64,000 bases of DNA, from contig CM038214.1 in the NCBI GenBank assembly GCA_021442155.1, positions 20,299,808-20,363,807 of the forward strand, in the 5' to 3' direction. Shown in pieces: positions 1 to 12,430 of the stretch (the stretch's first letter is position 1; each line of letters begins with the position of its first letter). A program made the position numbers and the translations under genes. This stretch comes from Cymbidium sinense (taxonomy: Eukaryota > Streptophyta > Magnoliopsida > Asparagales > Orchidaceae). A model generated the notes under the pieces. It was not told the DNA's origin. It made no database searches and saw nothing but the letters and a program-made list of their open reading frames with translations.

Positions 1-690
1 ATGGGATTTGGCCAAATTTAAGGTAAGCTTTAGGGAACATAATTGGGGGTGTGCTATGGTGTGTCATTTAATCAAAAGAAATTTTGCATCCAAAATAAAT
101 GTTCATTTTCAACCAAATTTTATAAATTTTTTTAAAAGTGATTCATTTAAAGGTGTAATGTAAGATAATATATTATATGAAAGCATATTAAAATATAATG
201 TACATAACAATATAACTTCACATATATATGAATGTGGTGGTGTGTTACTAAATGTTATTTTACATTTTAGTATGTTTTACTTTTTCTTATAATACATTGG
301 GTAAACACACAAAAATGTTAATTTGAAGGTTGAGATGGAAGAATTTGGCCAAATTCACATCACACACCAAGAAGAAACACCAAAAATATGCTATTTTGTA
401 CCATTTCTAATAGAAAAATAACAATTTTACATCCAAACTGAACATTATTCATATTTTGAGAAAATTTTATTATTTGTTCATTTTAGGTGATTCTAATGTG
501 GTGTAATGTTAGACAATATATTATATTATATCAAATTATAATATAACATCATATATTGTAATATAATATAGTGTGATAATTCCCACTATAATATGTTTAG
601 CATGATATTGTATAGTTAGTTTGAGCTTGCACCATCAGAAATCACAAAATGTTGATAATAATGTTAAGATGATGTAATTTGAATAAATAC
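1..690. repeat. Diverged ~345-bp tandem repeat, about two units
   Basis: Two diverged copies of one AT-rich unit lie head to tail. The GATTTGGCCAAATT-like start at 4 recurs near 343, and the segment starting GTGATTC at 138, with a downstream AATATATTATAT, recurs at 487. This gives a period of roughly 340-350 bp with several indels. There is no coding potential. The array may continue to the left of the window, so it could be the edge of a satellite or a duplicated piece of a transposon. Confidence 0.55.
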
Positions 691-1771
691 ATTGTTAGGA
701 TTTTGGTTGAAGTATTAAAGGTGTGTATAAAAGAAGAAATAAGATTTGATGAGAATTCCATGTCAAGGACATGGAGGGATTGTGAGGGGTCTATATCGAG
801 GGCATAGAAGAAGAAAATCTGTTGGGGATAAGGTTTGAATTTGATTTGATTATATGTTTTGTGGAAAGAAGATCTGTTAGGGATAAGAATCTATAATCCA
901 TAATGGATTAAGATTGAATCAACTTTAATTTATTTTATTTATGAGTCACTAGAAGAGAGTTTGTCTATTGAGTGATTTGTTGTTATCTAGATTTGTGTTT
1001 GAATGTGTTTGAATAGATTTTTATGATTTAGACTCTACTAGGGGAGTAAGTTTAATTTGGCTCCACTGGGAGGTTGGTTTTGAATTTGGTTTATTTGCTT
1101 GACCTATTTATATTTAATTTGGGGCTCCAATTGGTGTGATTTAACTCCACTAGGGAAAATTAGATTAGGTTTAATTTAATCTTAGTTAATGTATGGACCT
1201 TGTCGGTGTGCGATGGACCCACTGAGAAGGGGCTATATCAGCCTTGACCTACCTCAGGTTTACAAATCCAAATGGATAGTTTATCTGATGTGGGGTAAAG
1301 CTAGCCAACCTAAGGGGTTACCTTTTGGTGTGCAATGATTGTGCTAGGAAGAAGGCGTAGCAGACTTAAATCTTCCAAAGCGATGGACAACTATTGAGGA
1401 GACCTATTGGATGCATAATAAATTGAACTTGACCAGGGTGACTACAGTGTGAATGTTGCTGGGGATTATGTCAACTAAAAAGTAGTCAAGATTAATTTTA
1501 TCTTAATTTCATGTCATTTGATATGGTTTGTTTAGTTTAGTTTAATTTTAAATTTAGGGCATAACCATTAGAGATGTGAGGTCGGTCAAATTTGATAGAT
1601 TTAATTTATGGACCATGTCGGTCTGCGATGGACCCACTGAGAAGGGGCTATATCGGACTTGTCCTATCTCATATTTATAAATCCAAAGGGATAGTCTACT
1701 AGCCATGGGGTAGAGCTAGCCAACCTAAGGGGTTGCCTTTCGATGTGCAATGGTTATGCTAGGAAGAAGGC
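691..1771. repeat. Sequence related to the 3' noncoding spacer of the adjacent LTR element
   Basis: No gene is seen. A ~158-bp block (about 1203-1360) recurs about 414 bp later (1617-1771). It includes a GGACCCACTGAGAAGGGGCT core and a GCTAGGAAGAAGGC end. The same words appear, more diverged, at about 7640-8210 downstream of integrase in the neighbouring retrotransposon (CCAACCTAAGG, AGGAAGAA, CTAGGGTGAC, and AGTAATCAAG against AGTAGTCAAG). I infer that this flank belongs to a related element, so the LTR at 1772 may sit inside, or be recombined with, a sibling copy. Confidence 0.5.
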
Positions 1772-4700
1772 TATGGTGAATAATTTCCTATAAGGAGTCA
1801 CCTTCAAATCTGTGGGGAGAAAGAAAAGAAGAGACCTATAGAAATTCATCTTGGTAAGACACCATGCAGATCCACAGATGTACTTATTTAGGTGATCAGG
1901 TACATCATTAAGGAAATAGTGTACTATCTTAAAAGATAGAAAACACTACCATTTAATGGATATAATCACCTCAATAAGGACTCCTAACGATGATGGGTCT
2001 GCATATGTACCAGAGATTCTTCCCCTACTTTACATGAAAAAGTAAAGCGGATTTATTTTAAATCGAGTTCACCCATAATTAATTACATCTTAAAGGATGT
2101 GATCCCTTAGGAAAACTATCGAATAAGGTAAATGATTGTTGTCTTTGAAGATTTCAATAGGAAAGGACTATCAATCGATTGGTTTATCATTGAAGATCAA
2201 AATGGGATTGATCAAAAGAGGGATTTATTATCGAAGCCATAATAAATGATAAGTAGGAGATGCCCATGATGCTAGGAAACCTAGTGAGCATCTCAGACTA
2301 TCCTATAGTCAGGCTTTACATTTTTAAAATTGATTTATTTTGTTTAAGTTGATTTTTTCATTAGAATTTTAGGACTTAAGATTCCTTAACATAAGATTAA
2401 GGAAATGCCTAAGAGGCAAGGAATTATGCTTATGGCCCTCAAAAGGGAGAAGTAACCTCAGAACCTAAATCTAGGGAGCTTCGGAGAGGGCCAGAAGCAC
2501 AACCTAAATCTAAGGTGAAAAATGGGTAATTTGGTTTGCCTCCATAAGTGAGGACAAATCACCCGACAGCTTGGACTTACAACCGCCTGTGGGTGGCCAC
2601 CAACTAACTCCTCCTATGATTTTAAATACATGTAGGAAAGTCTTTATGCTTATGCAAGATAGCTAGGCTGTTCTTATTTAGAAAGAGATTAAGTCCTCAA
2701 ACTCACTCTCTAAGAGACTAGATCATGTAAAGGAACATGCTTCAAATGACCTAAATATAATTTAATTAAAATTTCATTTTATTTTTATTTTGGACAAATA
2801 TTTTGACTCAGGATAATAGGAGTTTTTATGACTAATGCATGATAAAGAAGATTATCGACCAAAATCAATGAGAATGGAGGAGGTGAGTTTCCCCAATGGC
2901 TCTCAAAGATCAAGCTGAGTTCTCTGGCAAAGGTGGAAGCCCTCCATTCAAGAGTGAAATAAGATGCATTTGTGCATGATATTATATAGAAATTCTCATC
3001 CAACTAAGGGGTTGCTAATTCTTTTATCTTGATCTTAAACCTAAGCTTTAGGAGAGGTTATGAGTTGTTTAATTTTAATTTGAATTGTTAAGTTGGTTAA
3101 AAGATTTATTTTTCCCCAAAGATCTAATCCACATCGAGGCCATACATAAAGCAAGGAAAAACTAGAAAAATCATACTACTTAATGCAAAAGCTAAATAAA
3201 TCATCAATCAATTTATAAAGCTAATCACAAAAAATAATAAATGGCCATTGTGGTCGGGCACCACAAGCCCAAAAATATCAAATGTGGGTAGCCGAGCTCT
3301 ACCCTTATAAAACTCAGATTACAAACAAATTAAATTACAATTAAACAAAGGAATTCATTGTTATTGGATTCTTCAAGCTTTATTCTTCTTTCTCCTTTTC
3401 TTTTCTTATTTGGTTCCTTCTTTGGATGGTTGGATGATAGATGCTCCAAGGCTTCATATGGTGCATAAAATAGGATCTTATGACCAATGCATCTAATCCC
3501 CATAACAAATCATTCTAAAATCCTAATTATACAAATTTTTACATGAAAAGGCAAAGAAAAAATCTAACAAAAACTTGCAAAATAAAGATTAGCTAAAACA
3601 CACCACACAAATCCCAAGCATGTATATTGGACTTATCACCCAACACATGGGTGACTAAGTCAATCTGGCCTATGGATTATGCTTAGGGATATAAAGCATC
3701 TGCAAGCAAAAACATTTATATTTTTATTATGATAGCACCCCTTAAGCACTATCCCCTGCAAAAAAGAATAGTTAGACTAAGAATGTCCTACCATTTATTC
3801 TACGGGCATACACCCTAAAATCCAGTATAAAACATATATCAAAAAATGCAACATTACATCAAACCATGCACGGACTTAACCTAAGTCTAGAAGTGGTGAA
3901 TTAGGCTAATGTGTGTGCTTTGAAGGTTTCTGTGGAATGCTTAATTATGGCTTTAGGTTCAAATTTTCTAAGTGTGAAGGACATGTTCAAGTTAGAGGAA
4001 GGTTTCATTTAAGTTGTTTAAGTGTTTTGGGTTGATTTTATTTCAAGTTTTAATTTGGTTTAAGTGAAACCTACAATTAATTACTAGGTCATGAAGAGAG
4101 GGAAAGAGAAGAGAACTTCCCTTTCCTTCCCAAACCTTAAGTAATTCTCTAAAGTGGGTTCATATTTTAGTTTCATTTAGGTGAATGTTTTGATTACATC
4201 TTTTAATCAATCCTAAGCTTAGATAAACCCTAAACAAATCTATTCAAAGAGAAATGCATTTTAAGATTAAATAAAATGAATCAAAATTCACATAACATGC
4301 ATTACTTCATCTCTTTCCCAACATATATATATATATATAACATGAATATGGATGGACCCTAAGCATATTTATACATGCAAATGAGAGTAGTTAACACACT
4401 TTATGATGCATGCTAAGTAATCCATTTATGAAAATTTAGAAGTTGAATATGCATGATTTTCTTAAGTAGAAAAGGTTTTCCTTATCCAAAATTTCACATA
4501 CATACATGAAAGTAAGAAAGGCATAAGTGAGTACATTGCCATTGTTAACCAGAGGTGTAAGGTACAAGACCTACTTAGGGCTATTTAAAGCCTCACAACC
4601 TTGGGGTTGTCCAAACTAATATACCACTTTCCTTAAATACAAACATGCATACAAAAGAAATGAAATAGAAAAGGAAGTTGCAAAAGTTATTTAATAGATT

Positions 4701-7408
4701 TATTCTGTTTATGTAATTTATGTATGCAAGTGTAGGTAACCCTTCTTAGATGGTAGCATATGGATGAATATGTCATGAAATTAGGTGAGCATTAGGTCCT
4801 TTTTGAATGAACCTTATATCTCACCAAATTCCTATTCAAAACTATACCAACATAGGAGAGAAAGGAAACTATACTAAGCATACTTTATAATATTTCACAT
4901 GCAAGCTTATAATTAAAGTATAAGTAGCATACTTTCAGATTTCATATTTAATTTATATTTTTTGAAAATAATTTGGATTTAGTAGTGATAATAGCCACTC
5001 ATATTTTATTTTAGCCAACACATGCACATTTGACATAAAGTAAACAATTTCATTTTAAAATTTGAAACATGAAATAATGAATGCATGAAATCACATGGCA
5101 TACAACTTAACATGTTGGGGAAAGATTCAAAGTAATGAAAGCATGTAAACAAACTCACTTCATTTAAATCCTAAAGACATACTTATAGAATAAGGAAAAA
5201 GTAGAATAAATCAAAGTGAATTTCAAAGTAATTTTTGTTTAGTTTGAAGTTTGATTTAATTTTGAAAAGGTGAGATGAGTTTACTATTCCTCACATATTC
5301 CCACATGTGTTTTATATTTTTGTTTAATTTTCAAATAATTAAATACATTTTTATGTCTTGATTAGGTGAAGGTATGAATTAAGTAACTTAATTAATCCTT
5401 ACCTAGACCACCTTAGAAGAATTAACTAAATAATTATGAGCCAATAAGATGACATAAAACCCACAAACAATTTAAATTTGCAATACACCTAATAATGAAA
5501 AGGCCTAATGCAATTTGGCTCACAATTAAAAGTTAATTAAGGTAAAGGGGTTAACTTAAGTAATTTCTATACACCCTTTCATACTAATGAATGGGGTTTT
5601 AATTTTCTTAATTGAACTTAGGCTATTAAAAACCTAATCATCTACCCAAGTTAGATTAATAAAATTATGGAAGTTTTTAGAATTTTTAGAAAATTGATTA
5701 AGGGGATAATTAATGAATTATCCCTTAATTAAGAGGAGATTAAGGAGAGAAGAGGTGGTTTAAATTATTCCATAAACCTCCTACTTACTTGATCTAACCT
5801 AAATCAACCCTAATAAAGGGTAAAACCACTGATTATTCCCTAATTATGCTTAATTACATGAAAAGCATAATTAAGGAAACCACATGAAATTATTCTAATC
5901 AATCCTTCAATAAATCCCAAGAAAATTAGGGGAGACCAAGGTCATCCCCTAAAACTTACCCAAGAAATTTTGGATTAATCAAAGGCCTAATCAAAGAGTA
6001 ATTATTAAAATACACTTTATAATAAAACCCAAATTCAGAGAAAATCATAATTTAAAACACATCAAAATTAATTTTAAAATGTTATAGGTTTAATTATCTA
6101 TCCAACGGATTTTATTTCATAGTTTTTTTGAATTTTCTATGAAGAGCTATGCATTTTTGAAGATCCATGGATTAATCAGAAATTAATTAAGTTTAATTAA
6201 CCCTAAGTAATCCCTAGCTCATGGTGCGACATGTGTCGGTGGTCGCACTTTACATGCATCACGCTGTGAGGGGGTAACTTAAATGTCACATCCCAAATGG
6301 TGGTGGTAGCGAACGCGCTTATATTTTATGCCGTTCGATCAAAGATCGGGCGACTAAGGATTCACCCAGAGTTTATAAAGGATAAACAGTTAACTAAGCG
6401 TGCTAAATAATCTCATCTGTCCATCTAAAATGCTCGGATGGACGGTTGAGTTGAGCCAAGTTCTTCCCCTTGATCAACACAGATCATCCATGATCAAGGG
6501 GAAGATCCAAGCTCGATCTAGCATTCAATCAAACCAACATTAACCCACACCATTTAGAGACGGAGCGATAAATCCAATGATCAAAATTTGATGAGGTGAA
6601 AATTTCTTTCACAAAGCTCCACACCACATTGAGTTTAGTGATCGAAAAATTCCATACCTCACCAACGCTCATGATCAATGTGGTAGCTTCATTTAGTGGA
6701 AATGAAGCCCTGTTGAAATTCTTAGGCCTTGGGATTGAGTTGCTTGCTCTATGGACCAACACCACTCTTGAAGATCATTATGGATTTAATTCAATTGCTC
6801 CTCTCTTTGCTATAGGAACTCAAATGGAAGCTTGACTGAGCTTGAATTGGTCCTTAGAAGAAGTGTGTAGGAGGAATTGGGAGGCAATCAAGTGTAAAAG
6901 AAGTTGGCAATTCATGCTACCTCCCCTATTTTTCACTATTCAAAAGCCGAGAAGAAGAAACTGGGAAGAGCTCTAGGAGGCTTAGGATCAAACCCTAATG
7001 GACTCTGGCTTCCTATTCTTCAATCGACCTTGAGTGTGTGAAAATAGAAGTGAATTAGGAGGAGTATATCTCCCCCTTGAAGGATCGGATGGTCAGTAAT
7101 GGTCTTGCTATTTCGATCCAATTGATGAGATTAGAAGGCTTATTTGATCTATTTTGAGTGTGCACATGGTCGGTTTGATCCAAGGAATGGATTGCCAACT
7201 TCCCATGTGTTGAATTTGAGCTTAAGAGGGAGTTTTAAATCACAATTTTAAGCTAGGGGTTGGGTTTGGTCTAAGGACGAATGGCCTGACCCAAACCCAT
7301 TGGGTTGGGTGCACCTCTCATCACTAAGTCCCCTTGAGCTTTTAGGAAAGCCTCAAGTGATTGTGAAGAGGGTATGACCAAATTACCCATGGGTTAGGCC
7401 AAAATTTT
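1772..7408 (-). repeat. 3' LTR of the Tat/Ogre-like element (~5.64 kb)
   Basis: This is collinear with 19819-25462 over its whole length, from the TATGGTGAATAA edge to GGGTTAGGCCAAAATTT. Scattered indels and substitutions separate the two. Short ORFs near 6529-6835 are chance frames inside the LTR. Seen on the minus strand, the LTR ends ...TTCACCATA. A TG...CA end pair is not clear. No obvious polypurine tract borders its inner edge near 7409. There is only a short (AT)n at about 4322-4340, where the other LTR has a much longer one. Confidence 0.88.
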
Positions 7409-8340
7409 TTTTAGGACAAAAGTAGATTGAACCTGACCTAAGGGCAACTACGGAGTGAGTATCGACACGAGGATTTATCTCAACACATGTAGTTAGGGAA
7501 TACCTATAAGGAGTTCTGTTAACACTGGCCTAAAGGTAGGATGCCTGCTTGGGAAAAGGGGGCCCCTTGGGGGCTTAAATTCCTAATCCACAAGCTAATT
7601 AATTTTTGTTTATTTATTTTAGTTTCTTTGTTTATCATTGACCCTATTAGTTTGTGAGGGATCAAACTGAGAAAGAGCTTATATTGGCGTAGACCTATCT
7701 CAGATTTACTGAACCAAGGGAGAATTTGCGCATCCGTTAAACAAATTTTCTAACCACAGGGGTGGCTACTAGGAAAGGGGAACTGTGCAATCCAAAAGTA
7801 ACCTGGGTAATGTTTAAATTGGATCACAAAGGACTTGATCCAAATAGAGTGCCCACAAGGGATGGGGGTAGTAAGGGCTTAATCCAACACCCTGGAGAAG
7901 ATGACATGGCTAGTCATAAATCTAATAAGTATTCAGTGTCCAACTCAAGGAGAAATCTCGGGGACTCATATCTGCCAAGAGTGGTGTACACACTAAGTGA
8001 TCGTTGTCAGCATAGCGAACATCAACCAACCTAAGGTGCTTGTCAGTTTGTAATAATCACCATAGGAAGAAACTTAGGGTACTCGCATCTTTCTATAGCA
8101 GAACTGACTGTTGGGATAGTCTATCTTCGACTCGAAAGGTGCTATCTGACCTAGGGTGACTTTTGAGTGAATGCCACTAGGGGACTTATATCAGCTCAAA
8201 AGTAATCAAGAGGAAAGGAGCCTCTAGGGGACTTATCCTAAGCCCATTAATTGGAAGCATCAAGTATTCCCCTTTATAATTAATAAGCTGATAAGATCCT
8301 CCTTGGTAGGCCTAATCTATGACATAGGGGCCTTCCCAAG
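7409..8340 (-). other. Noncoding 3' region between integrase and 3' LTR
   Basis: About 0.9 kb without a credible gene lies between the integrase C-terminus and the 3' LTR. A 90-residue open frame at 7762-8034 on the opposite strand has no recognisable domain and sits in a repeat-like stretch. The part from 7640 to 8210 is a diverged relative of 1203-1500 upstream of the LTR. A GGGGGCCCCTTGGGGGC stretch at about 7559-7575 is locally GC-rich and partly self-complementary. Confidence 0.6.
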
Positions 8341-9602
8341 TGGGTTCAAACTTGCCTCCCATCTTTCGATGGGAAATAATTGGTCTCCTTAGGACTAACA
8401 CAAGTTCTGCTACTCAGAAAGACCTAGGAAGGACCAACTTGTTGTGAGCTTGAATCATTTTGGCCTTGTACAACTCAAGGAATTTGCATGCCCGTAGGCG
8501 ACTCTCCTCCAAACCTTTGAGCTCTTTTAAATGCAACTTTGCATTCTGCTCTGTAGTGATTTTTTTACCCAATGCTATCCTTAGTGATGGGAGTTGAACT
8601 TCTAAAGGAAGAATGGCTTTGGACTCATACATTAAGGAAAATGGGGTATACTGAATTAGAGTTTTTAGGTATTGTAGCCTTCAACCAACCTCATTCCACC
8701 GCCATTTATTATCTTCAAGAGTTTTCTTCAGTATCTGGATGAGAGTTTTGTTGAATGCTTCTACTAAACCATTAGCTCTGGGGTAGTAGATGGTGGAGTA
8801 TCTCCAATCTATACCATGTCTTCTAGCGAAGCTGTTGATCTTTGTGCTTTTGACCATTATCGAATATAATTCATCGAGGCACCCCAAACCTATATATGAT
8901 ATGTTTTATTAAAAACTAAAGCACATGGTGAGTTGTGACATCTTTAAGTGGGATGGCTTCCGCCGACTTGGAAAAGTAGTTGGTAGCAGCTAAGATGAAT
9001 CGATGACCCTTGAAAGTAGGAGGATCGATCGAACCTACAATGTTGGTACCTCAACACTCAAATGGCCATGAAGCCAATGTAGGATGTAGAATGTTGGGTG
9101 GTTGGTGGAGGACCACACCATGTACCTGACACTGATACCACCTCCTAGCTACATCCATCCAGTCTGTAATCGTAGAAGGCCAGTAGTATCCAAGTCTTTT
9201 AATCTTCATCTTCATCTTCGGACCAGATTGATGTGCTCCACATAGACCAAAATGTACATTAGTCATAATGCCATTGGCTTTGTGTTAGTCTAAATAACAT
9301 AACCACATTTGGTCAAAGGACCATCGGTATAAGGTGCCATCAATAACAGCGTAGGAAAGAGCTCTCTTTTTTACCTGATGGGCTTGTGATTTATCTTGAG
9401 GTAGTTTTCTAGTGTTCAAGTAATCTATGAATGGTTGCCTCCAATCTAGCTCCTTGTCCATTTTGGCAATGGTAACCTCCCCTTCAAAAGAAAGTCTCTC
9501 GATGAGTTCAGCATTAATAAGGGATAGAACCTGTCTATTTTGGACCCTTATTGAAATGGACATATCTTCCGGACATGCCAGATCTTTGGCAAGTTTTCCC
9601 AA
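8341..9602 (-). pseudogene. Integrase domain of Tat-like pol, degenerate
   Basis: Integrase inserts the cDNA into host DNA. Reading down the minus strand: an N-terminal region resembling Tat elements (LDWRQPFIDYLNTRKLPQDK at about 9450), the zinc-binding region with HFGLCGAHQSG and a later CQVHG (about 9125-9255), then the core (SIDPPTFKGHRF, AATNYFSKSAEA at about 8965-9035, IIFDNG near 8850, IYYPRANGLVEAFNK near 8745-8795), and a C-terminal tail (ILPLEVQLPSLRIA, PRSF, 8414-8632). The first catalytic Asp, usually in the ATDYFSK context, is Asn here. The second Asp and the Glu are present but lie in different frames because of a frameshift near 8830-8850. Several in-frame stops also occur. The domain is inactive. 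Confidence 0.88.
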
Positions 9603-9679
9603 ACCATCTGTTACTACATTCTCTGCTCGGGGAACCTTGTAGATGGTGACTTCGGGAATTTAGGCCAACAACTTCATGG

Positions 9680-10200
9680 TATACTTAAAGTAATGATGAA
9701 GCTTGGGTTTGAGAACCTGGTAGGACCCACCAATCTAGTTGATGACCAATAGAGAATTCCCAAAGATGTTGATGCTCTTGACATTGATAGTGATGGCTAA
9801 CTCCAAATCAATAATGAAAGCCTCATACTCGACTTCATTGTAGGTGCAGGGGTTGGAAAGATAGTATGATAATCTCATCACATCATGGTTTGGAGTTAGA
9901 AGAACTATTCCTACCCCTACTTTTCTTGGGAATAGATCATGGTGCTTCACCTTTAAGAAAAGAAGTAGCACCATCAAAATATATCTCCGATCGGTGGTTG
10001 TCAGCCTCCCCTAACTTCATGATTTGTTCATCGGGGAGATCGTCACTAAGCAGAGAATCAACAAGAGGTGGGTATGCTGCTAAGAAATCTGCTAGTGTCT
10101 GTTCTTTTATCGCACAGAGGGGCACAAATGTGATATCAAACTGTGAGAGTATCATGGAACAGTGAGCCAAATGTCTGGAAAGTGTTGGCCATGTCATGAG
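9680..10200 (-). pseudogene. Second (archaeal-type) RNase H domain of pol
   Basis: Two overlapping frames carry one domain: IYFDGATS (about 9970-9990), then GVGIVLLTPNHDVMRLSYYL, YNEVEYEAFIIDLELA, and INIFGNSLLVIN (down to about 9735). This is the additional RNase H placed between the primary RNase H and integrase, which defines the Tat lineage. The metal-binding Asp of DGA and the Glu of EYEA are kept. The later Asp, normally in a GDSxLV context, is Asn. A frameshift near 9950 separates the first motif from the rest. The upstream part (LADFLAAYPP) is the usual linker from the primary RNase H. Confidence 0.85.
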
Positions 10201-10540
10201 GTACTACAGTGGATTGGTTCAAGAGATTAAGTTCACCTTATGAGAAAACATGTAGTGTCATAGCTTTTGAGATGCAAAGATCAAAGCTAGGAAATATTTC
10301 TCAATAGGTGGATAGTTTTCTTTAGCAGGGATCAGATGATGGCTAAGGTAGTAGAGTGCGCTCTCCTTCCCTTTGTCATTGGCTTGGGCCAATAGAGTAC
10401 TGAGAGAGTTGTCCAATGTAGCAGTATAAAGGATCAGTGACTTGCCTGGGATAGGGGCTGCTAGAACTTCACCAAGTACTCTTTGATGTCTTTGAAGGCA
10501 TGCTAGCACTTATCATCCCACTTGAACTTGGCATCCTTTT
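10201..10540 (-). pseudogene. Primary RNase H (RT-linked) domain of pol
   Basis: Frames on the minus strand read LGEVLAAPIPGKSLILYTAT, LSTLLAQ, ALYYLSHHLIPAKENYPPIEK and FLALIFASQKL. This matches the RNase H-like domain that follows RT in Ty3/gypsy elements, whose usual text is close to LYxSHxLxxAExRYxxIEK. It would degrade the RNA strand during cDNA synthesis. A stop and frameshift separate it from the RT above, and the usual first catalytic Asp is replaced in the LYTAT stretch. Confidence 0.82.
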
Positions 10541-11580
10541 TGACAAGTGTTGATAATGGCTTGCATCTCTCTAATAGGTTTGAGATAAAGCATCTTAGAT
10601 ATGCTAGCCATCATTGAAAGGATCTGAGTTCAGTTATACTCTTAGGAGGTTGCATTTCTAAGATAGCTTTAATCTTTTTAGGATCTATTTCTATTCCTCG
10701 ATGTTGAACAACAAACCCAAGAAATTTTCCTGAAGCAACTTCAAATGAACACTTCAGGGGATTCATCTTGAGGTTATGTTCTTTTAACTGCTCGAAAACT
10801 ACTCTGAAGTCAAAGAGATGCTCTTCCTTTTCTAAACTCTTGATTACTAAATCATCAACATAGCACTCAACCTGATGATGGATGAGCTCATTGAAGATCT
10901 GAGTCATGTCCCATTGCTATGTAGCACTAGCATTTTTAAGGTCAAAAGGCATAACCCTATAACAGAAGATTATGATTAGGGTTCAAAAAGTAGTGTTCTT
11001 TCATCTTCGTGAGACATCTTGATTTGGTGCATGACCCATCCATGAAAGAGAAGACTACATGAGATGAGCATGTCCACCATTAATTAATCGTATAAGGAGA
11101 GGAAACTCATCCTTAGGACATGCCTTATTTAAGTCCCTAAAATTGACGCAAATGTGAATTTTACCATTTTTCTTAACTAGGATGACACTAGATAACTGGG
11201 TAGGATATTTTTCTTCCCTGATGAAACCATCATCGATCAATTTCTTGACTTCAGAAATGACCTGTTGTTCAACTTCTAATCGCATGCGTCTAGGTGCTTG
11301 CTTAATAGGGATAACGTTAAGATCTATTGCTAGCTTGTGGACTGCTACATCAAGAGATAATCTAGGCATTTCCTCATAACTTCATGCGAAGCAGTCTTTA
11401 AACTCAGTCAATAGCCTAACTAAGTCATTGGTTTCTTCTTCATTTAGCAATGAACTGATGTATATCGGGCAAAGATTTTCTTCTATCGCAAGGTTGATTT
11501 CATTAAGCTTGTCGATTATTAAATGAATCTCCTCTTCAAATTCTAGCGGTGCCTCTTAGATTTGGAGATCATCTATATCA
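10541..11580 (-). pseudogene. Reverse transcriptase domain of pol
   Basis: The minus strand reads, in order: a pre-RT stretch (IYISSLLNEEETNDLVRLL, then FKDCFA, about 11380-11480), MPRLSLDVAVHKLAIDL, KQAPRRMR, IDDGFIREEKYPTQLSSVI, VKKNGKIHICVNFRDLNKAC (11055-11369), then the catalytic CYVDDLVIKS (about 10850) and KCSFEVASGKFLGFVV (down to 10611). This is the classic plant Ty3/gypsy RT palm. The YVDD box is intact. Coding is broken by frameshifts between about 10910 and 11055, where the first metal-binding motif should lie, and by an in-frame stop after FKDCFA. Confidence 0.9.
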
Positions 11581-12430
11581 TCTGAAGTTCTAAACACACA
11601 CTCTCATAAGAGTTGGGGATGTGTGAGAAGAACCTATTAGACTCCAAATGATTGGTAGCAACTAGGCAATAATCTTCATCATCGACCGGACCCACTAGGC
11701 CAAATCCTAGTCCTAATCTTGGTTGTGCTTCCCTGCCTGTATTGTTCCAAAGCTTTTTGAAGTATTGACCTATGCTTGGACCAAGTGTGAGGAACTAAAC
11801 CTTACTGTATAAGATTTTGAACACAAGGAGAGTAAAAGACAAAAGGTAATTTCATTAATTCTTTAAAAGTATCTTCCTCAAGTCCTACATCGAGCTATGG
11901 ACTTCAGGATGATGAATCCAAAAAGAACCTTTTCTGCTTCATGTCACTGGAAGACTTAGGGACTTCCTTAACTACTAAACCTTCAACTTTATGAGATGTA
12001 AGTGAGGTTAGAGCTATGGTTCCCGACTACTGCCTAATAGTTTCACAAAAATTAGATTCAAATACTTTGCTTTTCTTGGAGGCGTGGTCTTTGTCTCTGG
12101 CTAGATCAAAAGTCACCTCCAATGGAACCCGTTAAGAGGGGTTGGCTAGTATACTACTCACATTATATTCATCCTCTGAGTTGGATTCCAAGTCTATGTG
12201 AATAGTAAGGGTACTCTTATGAACTGGAACACGACCTCTAATGGCTGAAGGCCAACTAGGGGGTCTCCCACCTCTAAGCGCCTCTTTACTCACCTGCTTG
12301 GTGGAGGTTGAGCCATTCTACCCACATGTCCATATGATGGAATGAACTATGGATGGAATGTGATATAAGGATCCACTTCTTCTTCAATTCCCCTTTCTTG
12401 TGTGCTAGGACTTTCCTTTTTTCTTTTAAT
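11581..12430 (-). other. Protease-RT connector of pol, poorly coding
   Basis: About 0.85 kb on the minus strand between the end of protease and the recognisable pre-RT sequence. Its frames are short and full of stops, and I recognise no domain. Next to protease, at about 12408-12480, the minus strand is strongly purine-rich. Ogre elements are known to carry an intron between protease and RT, so this gap may be its relic. That is inference: clear splice sites were not identified. Confidence 0.45.

Noticed and set aside
1772..7408. Solo LTR independent of the downstream element
   Set aside because: The internal region continues directly from its inner edge through integrase to gag, the primer site and the second LTR in consistent orientation.
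7559..7575. GC-rich GGGGGCCCCTTGGGGGC as a terminator or polypurine tract
   Set aside because: It lies about 150 bp from the LTR edge and is not purine-only on the sense strand; no supported function.
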